Shown: piece after piece, positions 1 through 6,149 of the stretch
Layout: each line of letters begins with the position of its first letter
Numbering within the stretch: the stretch's first letter is position 1
Source: an uncultured Oscillospiraceae bacterium
GTDB lineage: Bacteria; Bacillota_A; Clostridia; Oscillospirales; Oscillospiraceae
Assembly: GCA_934589325.1 (NCBI GenBank)
Contig: CAKTNU010000060.1
Location: 1-8,868, forward strand
DNA: 8,868 nt
Direction: 5' to 3'
Notes under the pieces: model-generated
What the model was told of the DNA's origin: nothing
Seen by the model: only the letters and a program-made list of their open reading frames with translations
Databases searched by the model: none
Position numbers and translations under genes: made by a program

Positions 1-523
1 CGCCGAAGCTCTGGTACACGGGGCTGATATCCTTCTCCGCGTCAAGGCCGTATGCGCCGAGCACGTCGACCGCATTGAAGTAAACGCCGGAGCCGAGAGC
101 GCCGATGGAAACGGTCTTGCCCTTGAGATCGGCAACAGTCTTGATGTCGGGGTCGGTAGTGACTATCTGCACCTGCTCCATGTACAGGGCGGCTGCGACG
201 GAAAAGCTGTCGACCGCGCCGGACTCTGCAAAGAGGTTGGTGCCGGAGTAGGCGTAGCTCATAACGTCGGACTGGCAGAAGCCAAGCTGGACCGCACCGG
301 AGTCAAGATCCTCAATGTTGGCCTGCGAGCCGTTGCCGACGACAGCAGTGATCTTGAGATCGGTATTATTGGAGACATACTGAGCCAGAACACTGCCGAA
401 AGCATAATAGGTACCTGACTCACCGCCGGTAGCAAAGGTCAGACTCTCGCCGGAGCTGCTGCCGCAGGCGCACAGCGAAAGAACGATACATACCGCAAAT
501 AACACAGCAATTACTTTTTTCAT
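1..523 (-). CDS. TAXI-family TRAP transporter solute-binding lipoprotein (partial, C-terminus outside window)
   Basis: This is the extracytoplasmic substrate-binding subunit of a TAXI-type TRAP transporter, a secondary importer of small organic acids or amino acids. Seen: 174 residues from ATG at 523, open at the window edge. Residues 1-20 form a lipoprotein signal (KK, a hydrophobic stretch, lipobox LCAC at 17-20), so the mature protein should be lipid-anchored at Cys20, as expected in a Gram-positive cell. The mature start LTFATGGESGTYYAFG (28-43), followed by VVGNGSQANIEDLDSG (61-76) and LGFCQSDVMSYAYSGT (80-95), matches the TAXI family pattern (TGG..GTYY; N...L..G...QSDV..YA..G). The family is usually about 320 residues, so roughly half is present. 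The start is fixed by CCGGAGGT at 531-538. The fused TRAP membrane subunit normally follows such genes and would lie to the left, off the window. The gene diverges from a LysR regulator, which probably controls it. The substrate cannot be read from this fragment. Confidence 0.93.
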   Translation of the reverse strand, partial: MKKVIAVLFAVCIVLSLCACGSSSGESLTFATGGESGTYYAFGSVLAQYVSNNTDLKITAVVGNGSQANIEDLDSGAVQLGFCQSDVMSYAYSGTNLFAESGAVDSFSVAAALYMEQVQIVTTDPDIKTVADLKGKTVSIGALGSGVYFNAVDVLGAYGLDAEKDISPVYQSFG

Positions 524-613
524 TTTATTTACCTCCGGAAATATAGGCTCAGGCGCGGAAGGTGTATAATTATTTATGTAGCTCAGCCTTGTTTTACGCC
601 CTTGTGTGCGTAT

Positions 614-642
614 ATAATACAACTAAAAGATTAACTTTGCAA
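614..642 (-). promoter_or_regulatory. Predicted sigma-A promoter of the TAXI gene
   Basis: On the minus strand, TTGCAA (637-642) and TATTAT (614-619) are separated by exactly 17 bases. Transcription would start near 606-607, giving a leader of about 84 nt before the ATG at 523. The -35 box is imperfect (TTGCAA against TTGACA), which fits a promoter needing an activator such as the divergent LysR protein. Confidence 0.55.
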
Positions 643-662
643 TAGTAAATTGCTAAATTTAC
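639..662. promoter_or_regulatory. Overlapping inverted repeats, candidate LysR operator
   Basis: Two perfect inverted repeats overlap here: GCAAT-agtaa-ATTGC (639-653) and GTAAATT-gcta-AATTTAC (645-662, 7-base arms). They begin at the -35 box of the TAXI promoter and extend upstream. The centre of the second lies about 47 bases upstream of the predicted start, a position typical of LysR-type activator sites. AT-rich DNA makes chance palindromes more likely, so the operator role is inferred. Confidence 0.4.
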
Positions 663-822
663 GTTTTTTATTAAAATATATAACTTTCGCGGGGCAGGTT
701 TTGTGCAAAAAAGATATGAAGTTTAATATAAAACTGAATAATGATGAATTTTTAACGATTTTTGGCCCGAAATATGCATTTTTATATTCCTTTCTCGGGC
801 ATTTTCCGACATGCTGTCCGGT

Positions 823-851
823 TTGACTATTGACGTGCGGCGTGCTATACT
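823..851 (+). promoter_or_regulatory. Predicted sigma-A promoter of the LysR gene
   Basis: TTGACT (823-828) and TATACT (846-851) are separated by 17 bases, each one base from consensus. Transcription would start near 858, leaving a leader of only about 24 nt. A second TTGAC lies at 830-834, seven bases downstream of the first, so the -35 area carries a short direct repeat. Confidence 0.7.
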
Positions 852-881
852 CGTCCCGATACAGGAAGGATATGTCTGAAA

Positions 882-1844
882 ATGGATTTTAGTTTGCTGA
901 AAAGTTTTATAGCTGTCGCCGAAGAGAAGAGCTTTTCCGAAGCGGCCAAGCATCTGTTTATATCACAGCAGGCTCTTAGCAAGCAGATAGCAAAGCTGGA
1001 GGAAGAGTTGGACACCTCTCTTTTCGTCCGCAGCCGCCCGCTCGGGCTGACGCCGGACGGCAGGCAGTTTTTGCAGACCGCAAAGGGTATACTCCGGCTC
1101 AAGCGCCAGTATGAAGAAAATTCGAGCAAGAGCCTCGCAGGGTCGCACGCTGTCCATGTCGGCATCGAGCACACCGTCGCCCGGGCGATACTGCCGCACG
1201 TTCTGCCGCACTATCTGCATGAGCACGAGGATACCTACGTCCGCTTCAGCGAGGAATCACCGGAGGTGCTGCAGAAAGCCGTGTCGCACGATGGGGTCGA
1301 CCTCGTCATCGGTACGCTGAGCAGTACGCCCGACACGTATGAGACCGTGCCGCTGTGCCAGAAGGATCAGCTTCTGGTCGTACCGAAGCCGATACTGCAC
1401 GAGCTTGCCGGAGAAAATTATGATTTTGTCCGCGCAGAATTTGCGGAGGGCGCAGATCTGAGCTATTTCGAGAGTGCGCCGTTTATAAAAATACCGCGCC
1501 AGTCCTCCGGCGGACGGGCGCTGGCGAGCTACCTCAAATATTACGATATCAATCCGCAGTTCGTATGCGAACTGACGAACATCGAAAACGCGTTTCAGCT
1601 TGCAAACGGCGGACTCGGCGTTTTCATCTATTCCAAGCTGTTCTGGGACATGCTCGCGCCCGAGCTTCAGAGGGATTATCTGAAAAACATCGACATCTTT
1701 CCCCTCCCCCTGCTGCCGGACATTGAGAGCGTCTGCGCGTATTATCATCGTGAGACCGGACTGCACGGGACCACGAAGGAGCTGTTCGATACGTTCGTCG
1801 GCTTCTTTGAGGATTACAAAAAAGGCATCATATGGGATAAATAA
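882..1844 (+). CDS. LysR-family transcriptional regulator
   Basis: This is a DNA-binding regulator that probably senses a small ligand and controls the divergent TAXI transporter operon. Seen: 320 residues, the usual LysR length (about 290-330). An N-terminal winged helix-turn-helix spans about residues 3-60, with the family pattern SFSEAAKHLFISQQALSKQI (17-36) followed by LEEELDTSLFVR and LTPDG. A linker helix covers about 60-85, and a periplasmic-binding-protein-like effector domain runs from about 90 to 305, including DLVIGTLSS and the NGGLGVFIYS segment typical of the second lobe. The start at 882 follows AGGAAGGA (863-870) with an 11-base spacer; an earlier ATG at 872 hits a stop after six codons. 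The gene has its own strong promoter and ends just before a bidirectional terminator. Divergence from its neighbour is the classic LysR arrangement. The ligand is not predictable from sequence alone. Confidence 0.95.
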   Translation: MDFSLLKSFIAVAEEKSFSEAAKHLFISQQALSKQIAKLEEELDTSLFVRSRPLGLTPDGRQFLQTAKGILRLKRQYEENSSKSLAGSHAVHVGIEHTVARAILPHVLPHYLHEHEDTYVRFSEESPEVLQKAVSHDGVDLVIGTLSSTPDTYETVPLCQKDQLLVVPKPILHELAGENYDFVRAEFAEGADLSYFESAPFIKIPRQSSGGRALASYLKYYDINPQFVCELTNIENAFQLANGGLGVFIYSKLFWDMLAPELQRDYLKNIDIFPLPLLPDIESVCAYYHRETGLHGTTKELFDTFVGFFEDYKKGIIWDK

Positions 1845-1850
1845 GCGTCG

Positions 1851-1898
1851 AAAAGGTACGGAGCTCCAACCCGAGAGGTTGGAGCTCCGTACCTTTTT
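1851..1898. terminator. Bidirectional intrinsic terminator between convergent genes
   Basis: A perfect 17-bp stem, GGTACGGAGCTCCAACC (1855-1871) with its complement at 1877-1893 and loop CGAGA. It is preceded by AAAA (1851-1854) and followed by TTTTT (1894-1898), so it works on either strand. It fills most of the 60-base gap between the LysR stop (1844) and the transketolase stop (1905) and should end both transcripts. Confidence 0.93.
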
Positions 1899-1904
1899 CA
1901 CAAA

Positions 1905-2828
1905 TCAGAGAAGCGCCTTTATTTTAGCAGCTATATTCTCCGCCGTCAGGCCGTATTCCTCGAACAGCGCGTCGGGACTTCCGGACTGGCCGAAGCGATC
2001 CTCCACGCCGACGCGGTCAAATCCCGCTCCGGCATGGCCTGCGAGAACCTCCGCGACAGCGGAACCGAGGCCGCCGGTCACAAAATGCTCCTCCGCGGTC
2101 ACTATAGCGCGGACCTTGCCGTTGTAGCCGAGTATCGTTTCCCGGTCTATCGGCTTTATTGTGTGGAAATTCACGACCGCGGCGCTTATGCCATCAGCCG
2201 CAAGCAGCTCGGCCGCCTTGAGCGCACGGCTGACCATGAGCCCGGTCGCGAAGATCGCTGCGTCATCGCCGTTGCGGACGACATTCGCCTTGCCGGGGAC
2301 AAAGGGAGTATCCGCCGCGGTAACGGCATCTGTATTTGGGCGGGACAGGCGCAGGTACACGGGGCCTTCTATATCGGCCGCCGCCGCGACAGCCTTTTTC
2401 GCCTCCTCCGCATCGCAGGGGACGAACACGGTCATGCCCGGGATGCCGCGCATAAGGCTTATATCCTCAAGCGCCTGATGCGAGCCGCCGTCCTCGCCGA
2501 CACTGAGCCCGGCGTGGGTAAAGGCGAGCTTTACGTTCGCCTTTGCATAGGCAACACTGTTGCGTATCTGCTCAAAGGCACGGCCGGCGCCGAACATTGC
2601 GAAGGTGCTGGCAAACGGAATATAGCCGGAGAAAGCAAAGCCCGCTGCCGCATCTATCATATTTGCTTCGGCAATGCCGAAATCGAAAAATCTCTCGGGG
2701 AACGCCTTTTTAAAGGTGCTGGTCTTGGTGGAGCCGGAGAGATCGGCATCCATGACGACGATGCGGTCATTCACCTTGCCGAGCTCCGCCAGAGCCTCGC
2801 CGTATGCTTCTCTTGTGGATTTAGCCAT
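1905..2828 (-). CDS. Transketolase, C-terminal subunit
   Basis: This is the pyrimidine-binding and C-terminal part of a split transketolase, the thiamine-diphosphate enzyme that moves two-carbon ketol units between sugar phosphates in the non-oxidative pentose phosphate pathway. Seen: 307 residues. GIAEANM (51-57) carries Glu54, the glutamate that activates the cofactor in this family. DGGSHQALED (113-122) carries His117, and LSRPN (161-165) carries Arg163, matching the substrate-binding His and Arg of full-length enzymes. A C-terminal transketolase domain follows from about 185. The N-terminal TPP-diphosphate domain is missing here and is supplied by the upstream gene. The ATG overlaps the end of that gene by eight bases (ATGGCTAA), so the subunits are probably made by coupled translation in equal amounts. 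The split form is common in Clostridia. A 1-deoxyxylulose-5-phosphate synthase or another split ketolase is less likely, given the transketolase motifs in the partner. Confidence 0.94.
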   Translation of the reverse strand: MAKSTREAYGEALAELGKVNDRIVVMDADLSGSTKTSTFKKAFPERFFDFGIAEANMIDAAAGFAFSGYIPFASTFAMFGAGRAFEQIRNSVAYAKANVKLAFTHAGLSVGEDGGSHQALEDISLMRGIPGMTVFVPCDAEEAKKAVAAAADIEGPVYLRLSRPNTDAVTAADTPFVPGKANVVRNGDDAAIFATGLMVSRALKAAELLAADGISAAVVNFHTIKPIDRETILGYNGKVRAIVTAEEHFVTGGLGSAVAEVLAGHAGAGFDRVGVEDRFGQSGSPDALFEEYGLTAENIAAKIKALL

Positions 2829-3633
2829 TGAACGCAGCCTCCAATTCCTTCATCGCCGTCTCATAATCGGCAGTTTTTATCGCGGTGCCGTGCCAAGCCG
2901 GATCGTTTTCCATAAAGGAAACTCCCTTACCCTTGACCGTCTCGCAGCAGATAAACTTTGGCTTGCCCGGCGTGTGCGGTATCCTCAGTGCGGCGATAAC
3001 GGCATTGATATCGTGCCCGTCGACGGTCACGGTATCGAAGCCGAAGGCCGCAAACTTCGCGCAGATGCTGCCGAGGGACATGACATCATCATTCCGCCCG
3101 TCTATCTGGAGGCCGTTATGGTCGAGAAGGACCGTAAAATTATCGAGCTTATAATGAGCGGCCGCCATTGCAGCCTCCCATATCTGCCCCTCCTGGCACT
3201 CGCCGTCGCCTACCATGGTGTACACCTGATAGCTCTTGCCGCCAAGCTTTGCGGCCATCGCCATGCCGACTGCGATCGACACGCCCTGACCGAGAGAACC
3301 CGTGCAGGCATCGACACCGGGGGTCTTATTCTTGTCGGGGTGTCCCTGAAGGTGGCTGCCGAGCCTGCGCAGCGTCGCCAGCTCCGACTTTGGGAAAAAA
3401 CCCTTGTCGGCAAGGACCGCATACAGCGCCGGGCAGCAATGGCCCTTGCTGAGGACGAAGCGATCACGCTCCGGAGCCTGCGGGTCTGCCGGATCTACGT
3501 TCATAACATCATAATACAGAGCGACCAGCGCATCGATGCACGAGAGTGAGCCGCCCGGATGCCCGGACTGTGCCTCGTACAGCTCGTTTATGATATCTAT
3601 CCTGAGCTGTGCCGCCTTTTTTTCAAGCGTCAT
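2821..3633 (-). CDS. Transketolase, N-terminal subunit
   Basis: This is the cofactor-diphosphate-binding half of the split transketolase, cytoplasmic, forming an active heteromer with the next gene. Seen: 270 residues, the usual size of this subunit. SGHPGG (23-28), SKGH (62-65) and GHPD (97-100) supply the conserved histidines. The TPP/metal motif runs from GDGECQEGQ (142-150) to DHNGLQIDG (171-179), with Asp143 and Asn173 spaced 30 apart as in known transketolases. WHGT (247-250) carries the late active-site His248. The start ATG at 3633 has GGAGGAG (rc of 3639-3645) five bases upstream. It is first in a two-gene operon with its own promoter at 3669-3697. No residue expected for cofactor binding appears to be missing. 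Confidence 0.95.
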   Translation of the reverse strand: MTLEKKAAQLRIDIINELYEAQSGHPGGSLSCIDALVALYYDVMNVDPADPQAPERDRFVLSKGHCCPALYAVLADKGFFPKSELATLRRLGSHLQGHPDKNKTPGVDACTGSLGQGVSIAVGMAMAAKLGGKSYQVYTMVGDGECQEGQIWEAAMAAAHYKLDNFTVLLDHNGLQIDGRNDDVMSLGSICAKFAAFGFDTVTVDGHDINAVIAALRIPHTPGKPKFICCETVKGKGVSFMENDPAWHGTAIKTADYETAMKELEAAFNG

Positions 3634-3668
3634 TTTTTCTCCTCCGTGGTAAAATTTTAGGCATCTCG

Positions 3669-3697
3669 ATTATACCCCATATCGCGCCGTATTTCAA
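3669..3697 (-). promoter_or_regulatory. Predicted sigma-A promoter of the transketolase operon
   Basis: On the minus strand, TTGAAA (3692-3697) and a perfect TATAAT (3669-3674) are separated by 17 bases. The predicted start is near 3662, giving a short leader of about 28 nt to the ATG at 3633. This looks like a strong promoter. Confidence 0.75.
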
Positions 3698-3720
3698 CGT
3701 AATAAATGCCTATTGAAATA
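3690..3720. repeat. 8-bp inverted repeat spanning both divergent -35 boxes
   Basis: TATTTCAA (3690-3697) and its exact reverse complement TTGAAATA (3713-3720) are 15 bases apart. Each arm contains the -35 hexamer of one divergent promoter, so the two promoters are arranged symmetrically about one centre. This could be a shared regulator site, or simply two similar -35 boxes facing away from each other. Confidence 0.5.
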
Positions 3721-3742
3721 TCTGCCTTACAGATGATATTAT
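3713..3742 (+). promoter_or_regulatory. Predicted sigma-A promoter of the HAD-plsY-EFR1 set
   Basis: TTGAAA (3713-3718) and TATTAT (3737-3742) are separated by 18 bases. Transcription would start near 3749, about 24 nt before the HAD start codon. No other good promoter is visible ahead of plsY or the EFR1 gene, so this one may serve all three. Confidence 0.55.
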
Positions 3743-3772
3743 AAACATAAAGAGAGATTTTGGAGTGATGAC

Positions 3773-4615
3773 ATGAGCTGTAAACTTATTGCGTTCGATC
3801 TCGACGGGACGATGCTGGATGACGAAAAGCGGCTGCCGGACGAAAACCGGCGTGCGCTGGAGCGTGCCGCGGAGCTTGGCATAGTTCTTGTCCCCGCGAC
3901 CGGCAGGATACATAACAGTATTCCCCCTGCTTTGCGCGAATTGCCTGTCCGCTACTGCATCTGTGTGAACGGTGCCCAGGTCGTCGATACGAATGAAGAT
4001 CTGACGCTGTACAGTGCGGATATACCCGCAGAACGGGCGATCGAGCTTGCGGAGCTTATGGACGGTCTGCCCGTGATATACGATTGCTATCAGGACGACT
4101 GGGGCTGGATGAGCCGGACAATGTACGAAAAGATCGACGAGTATGTCAGCGGCTCGGCTATAGCGAAGCTGACGCGTGATACCCGCACGCCTGTGGACGA
4201 TCTGAAAGCGACTCTGCGTGAGCGCGGCAGACCGGTACAGAAAATGCAGATGCATTTCAAGGATCCCGCCGTCCGGCTGCATTGGCTGGCCGCATTGCCT
4301 GAGCTGCTGCCCGACATCGCCGTTACCTCGTCCATCAGCAGCAACATCGAGCTCAACGCCGCTTCCGCCAACAAGGGCGACGCACTTCTGGCACTGTGTG
4401 CCGCGCTGGGCATAGCCCCCGAGGAAACGCTCGCCTTCGGTGACGGGACCAACGACATATCCATGCTGCGCGCCGCCGGGATCGGCGTCGCGATGGGAAA
4501 CGCCGTGCCCGAGGTCAAGGCCGCGGCGGATATGCTGACGGGCAGCAACAACTCTGCCGGCGTAGCACAGGCCATGCTCCGTCTCATTCCGGAGATCGGA
4601 GGTGCACATGAGTAA
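3773..4615 (+). CDS. Cof-type HAD-IIB family phosphatase
   Basis: This is a cytoplasmic phosphatase of the haloacid dehalogenase superfamily; Cof-type members remove phosphate from sugar phosphates, nucleotides or cofactors. Seen: 280 residues, typical for the family. Motif I is DLDGT (9-13), with nucleophile Asp9 and acid/base Asp11. Motif II is Thr43 in ATGR. Motif III is Lys201 in NKGDAL. Motif IV is GDGTND (223-228). Between about 83 and 190 lies the C2-type cap that sets specificity. NGAQV (66-70) and the NKG/GDG.ND spacing place it in HAD-IIB. The start at 3773 has GGAG at 3762-3765 seven bases upstream; an ATG at 3768 stops after two codons. Its last eight bases overlap the plsY-like gene, so the two are probably translationally coupled. 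The physiological substrate is unknown. Confidence 0.93.
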   Translation: MSCKLIAFDLDGTMLDDEKRLPDENRRALERAAELGIVLVPATGRIHNSIPPALRELPVRYCICVNGAQVVDTNEDLTLYSADIPAERAIELAELMDGLPVIYDCYQDDWGWMSRTMYEKIDEYVSGSAIAKLTRDTRTPVDDLKATLRERGRPVQKMQMHFKDPAVRLHWLAALPELLPDIAVTSSISSNIELNAASANKGDALLALCAALGIAPEETLAFGDGTNDISMLRAAGIGVAMGNAVPEVKAAADMLTGSNNSAGVAQAMLRLIPEIGGAHE

Positions 4616-5273
4616 ATATATGCTTGTTCAGATATTTATCTGCATCATACTGGGCTATCTCATCGGCTGCATCAGCCCGGCATTTCTCATCGGCAAACGG
4701 CGCGGCTACGATGTACGCGAGAGCGGCTCAAAAAATGCCGGGGCATCGAACACCGTAATAATGGCCGGCAAACTCGCGGGAACCGTCGTCGCCCTGCTGG
4801 ATATCTTCAAGGCTGCCTGTGCGTGGAAGCTGGCACAAGCACTGTTCCCGGAGCTGGCTGTGGCCGGGATGCTGGCAGGTGCTGCCTGCGTGTTTGGACA
4901 CATGTACCCTGTCTTTCTCGGCTTCCGCGGCGGCAAAGGACTTGCCTGCCTCGGCGGACTTGCGCTGGCCTGCAGCCCTAAAACGCTGCTGCTCATGGTA
5001 GCTATCGCCGCGGCAATAGCGCTGCTGAGTAACTATATCTGCATCGTGACGGTGTCGATGTCACTGATCTTCCCGCTGTACTTCGGCCTGACGACCGGCT
5101 TCTGGCTCGGCGCGCTGATACTGGCACTGCCCGCACCGCTTATTTTTTACAAGCACGGTGAGAATTTCAGCCGCATCGCCGAAGGGCGCGAGATTCGCCT
5201 GAGCTTTCTGTGGAAAAAGGACCGCGAGCTTGACCGCACCGGCCACGCCGCCGCGGAAGAGGATAAAACATAA
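4608..5273 (+). CDS. plsY: PlsY-like acyl-phosphate:glycerol-3-phosphate acyltransferase (divergent motifs)
   Basis: This membrane enzyme family transfers an acyl group from acyl-phosphate to glycerol-3-phosphate, making lysophosphatidic acid, the first step of phospholipid synthesis. Seen: 221 residues with hydrophobic segments at about 5-28, 55-78, 84-104, 112-146 and 148-180. The three PlsY motifs are recognisable: ESGSKNAGASN (38-48), GHMYPVFLGFRGGKGLA (97-113) and KHGENFSRIAEGRE (182-195). All three depart from the usual consensus: GSKN for GSGN, ASN for ATN, no arginine after motif 1, GLAC for GVAT, and GRE for GTE. The charged C-terminal tail is also somewhat long. I choose ATG 4608 because GGAGGT (4598-4603) lies just upstream; the in-frame GTG at 4602 overlaps that site. 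The first eight bases overlap the HAD gene. It could be the cell's main PlsY or a specialised paralogue. Confidence 0.85.
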   Translation: MSKYMLVQIFICIILGYLIGCISPAFLIGKRRGYDVRESGSKNAGASNTVIMAGKLAGTVVALLDIFKAACAWKLAQALFPELAVAGMLAGAACVFGHMYPVFLGFRGGKGLACLGGLALACSPKTLLLMVAIAAAIALLSNYICIVTVSMSLIFPLYFGLTTGFWLGALILALPAPLIFYKHGENFSRIAEGREIRLSFLWKKDRELDRTGHAAAEEDKT

Positions 5274-5343
5274 ACGCGGTATGAGTGTCCGCAGATTCAC
5301 GAATATTAATCTTTCATGAAGCTAAAACTCTTGGAGGCAGCAC

Positions 5344-6087
5344 ATGATACTGTATTTTTCAGCAACAGGAAACTGCAAATATGTTGCAGCTCGGCTTGCG
5401 CAGTCTGCCTGGCAGGATATACTCTCTATCCCGGATTGCATAAAGAAAGGCCATTACATTTTTGAAGACGAAGTGATCGGCATCGTATCTCCTACATATT
5501 TCTGGGGTCTGCCAAGTATCGTTAAAGAATTTCTAGAAAAGGCCCCCTTCCGGACGAAATACCTGTATTTTGTCGCGACCTATGGAACAACGCCCGGAGC
5601 GATCGGTTATATGGCAAGCAAGGCACTTCGGGGATGTGAGATCAATGCATACTATTCTGTGAGAATGCCGGACACATGGACGCCGGTATTCGACCTCTCC
5701 ACCCCGGAAAAAACGGCGAAATTCACCGGCACAACAGAAGCGAAGATCGACCGCATACTCTGTGCGGTAAATGAACGCCGTACTAACCGCCATATGCGGC
5801 CACGAATACCGGCGCTTATCACCGAGCTGGTCGCCCAGCCGCTTTATAACGGGAAAATGCGGCGCACCTCCAATCTTCATGTTGAGGACAGCTGTATAGG
5901 CTGCGGATTATGCGCGGGCAAATGCCCGGTACATGCGATCGAGATGCAGGACAAGAAGCCCGTTTGGGTCAAGGAGAAATGCGCTATGTGCCTTGGCTGC
6001 CTGCACCGCTGTCCGAAGTTTGCGATCCAGTATGGCAAAAATACAAAGCGGCACGGGCAGTATACAAACCCGAATGTAAAAATATAA
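5344..6087 (+). CDS. EFR1-type flavodoxin/4Fe-4S ferredoxin fusion protein
   Basis: This is an electron-transfer protein combining a flavodoxin-like domain with a bacterial two-cluster ferredoxin. Seen: 247 residues. The start MILYFSATGNCKYVA (1-15) carries the FMN phosphate loop SATGN, and PTYFWGLPSIVKEFLE (50-65) and YGTTPGA (80-86) are typical flavin-contact segments. The C-terminal ferredoxin part has two complete CxxCxxCxxxC motifs, at Cys184/187/190/194 and Cys213/216/219/223, enough for two 4Fe-4S clusters. No signal peptide or membrane segment is visible, so it is cytoplasmic. GGAGG (5333-5337) lies six bases before the ATG. It sits 70 bases after plsY without a terminator or clear promoter between, so it may be read through from the HAD promoter. 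By eye it is somewhat less GC-rich than its neighbours. The redox partner is unknown; such proteins are abundant and mostly uncharacterised in anaerobic Clostridia. Confidence 0.92.
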   Translation: MILYFSATGNCKYVAARLAQSAWQDILSIPDCIKKGHYIFEDEVIGIVSPTYFWGLPSIVKEFLEKAPFRTKYLYFVATYGTTPGAIGYMASKALRGCEINAYYSVRMPDTWTPVFDLSTPEKTAKFTGTTEAKIDRILCAVNERRTNRHMRPRIPALITELVAQPLYNGKMRRTSNLHVEDSCIGCGLCAGKCPVHAIEMQDKKPVWVKEKCAMCLGCLHRCPKFAIQYGKNTKRHGQYTNPNVKI

Positions 6088-6095
6088 ATCGGAAA

Positions 6096-6143
6096 TTATA
6101 CAAAACGGAGCCTGCACAGAAGTGCAGGCTCCGTTTTGTATAA
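6096..6143. terminator. Bidirectional 22-bp hairpin terminator between convergent genes
   Basis: A perfect 22-bp stem pairs 6096-6117 with 6122-6143 around the loop AGAA. The GC-rich core (CGGAGCCTGCAC on the left arm) is flanked by an AAAA/TTTT pair and an AT-rich base. Reading either strand, the core stem is followed by TTTTGTATAA, so it should terminate both the EFR1 gene (stop 6087) and the ABC ATPase gene (stop 6150). It occupies most of the 62-base gap. Confidence 0.88.
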
Positions 6144-6149
6144 ATTTTC

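Larger units (their letters stand above)
524..881. promoter_or_regulatory. AT-rich divergent intergenic region between TAXI gene and LysR regulator
   Basis: This 358-base stretch has no convincing gene; a 76-codon minus-strand frame inside it lacks a ribosome site and family signals. It is clearly more AT-rich than the flanking genes. It holds a promoter for each divergent gene, two overlapping inverted repeats at 639-662, and a weaker inverted repeat GCCCGA (765-770) / TCGGGC (795-800) with a 24-base gap. I see no riboswitch-like conserved core. Confidence 0.6.

Noticed and set aside
765..800. GCCCGA/TCGGGC inverted repeat as a terminator
   Set aside because: The stem is only six bases with a 24-base loop and has no following T-run on either strand; it could at most be a protein-binding site.
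723..953. 76-codon minus-strand frame in the LysR/TAXI gap
   Set aside because: It overlaps the LysR promoter and start, has no ribosome site and no recognisable protein pattern; the region is better explained as regulatory.
2034..3549. Plus-strand open frames of 265 and 291 codons opposite the transketolase genes
   Set aside because: Both are antisense to convincing transketolase subunits and show no motif or ribosome site.
4602..4607. Alternative GTG start for the PlsY-like gene
   Set aside because: It lies inside the GGAGGT ribosome site; ATG at 4608 has workable spacing and fits the eight-base overlap.
3710..4609. 299-codon minus-strand open frame opposite the HAD gene
   Set aside because: The HAD motifs I-IV on the plus strand are complete, so this is a shadow; it also crosses the divergent promoter region.
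5274..5343. Separate promoter for the EFR1 gene
   Set aside because: TATTAA and TAAAAC-like boxes exist, but none has a -35 box at 16-18 bases, so I could not support one.
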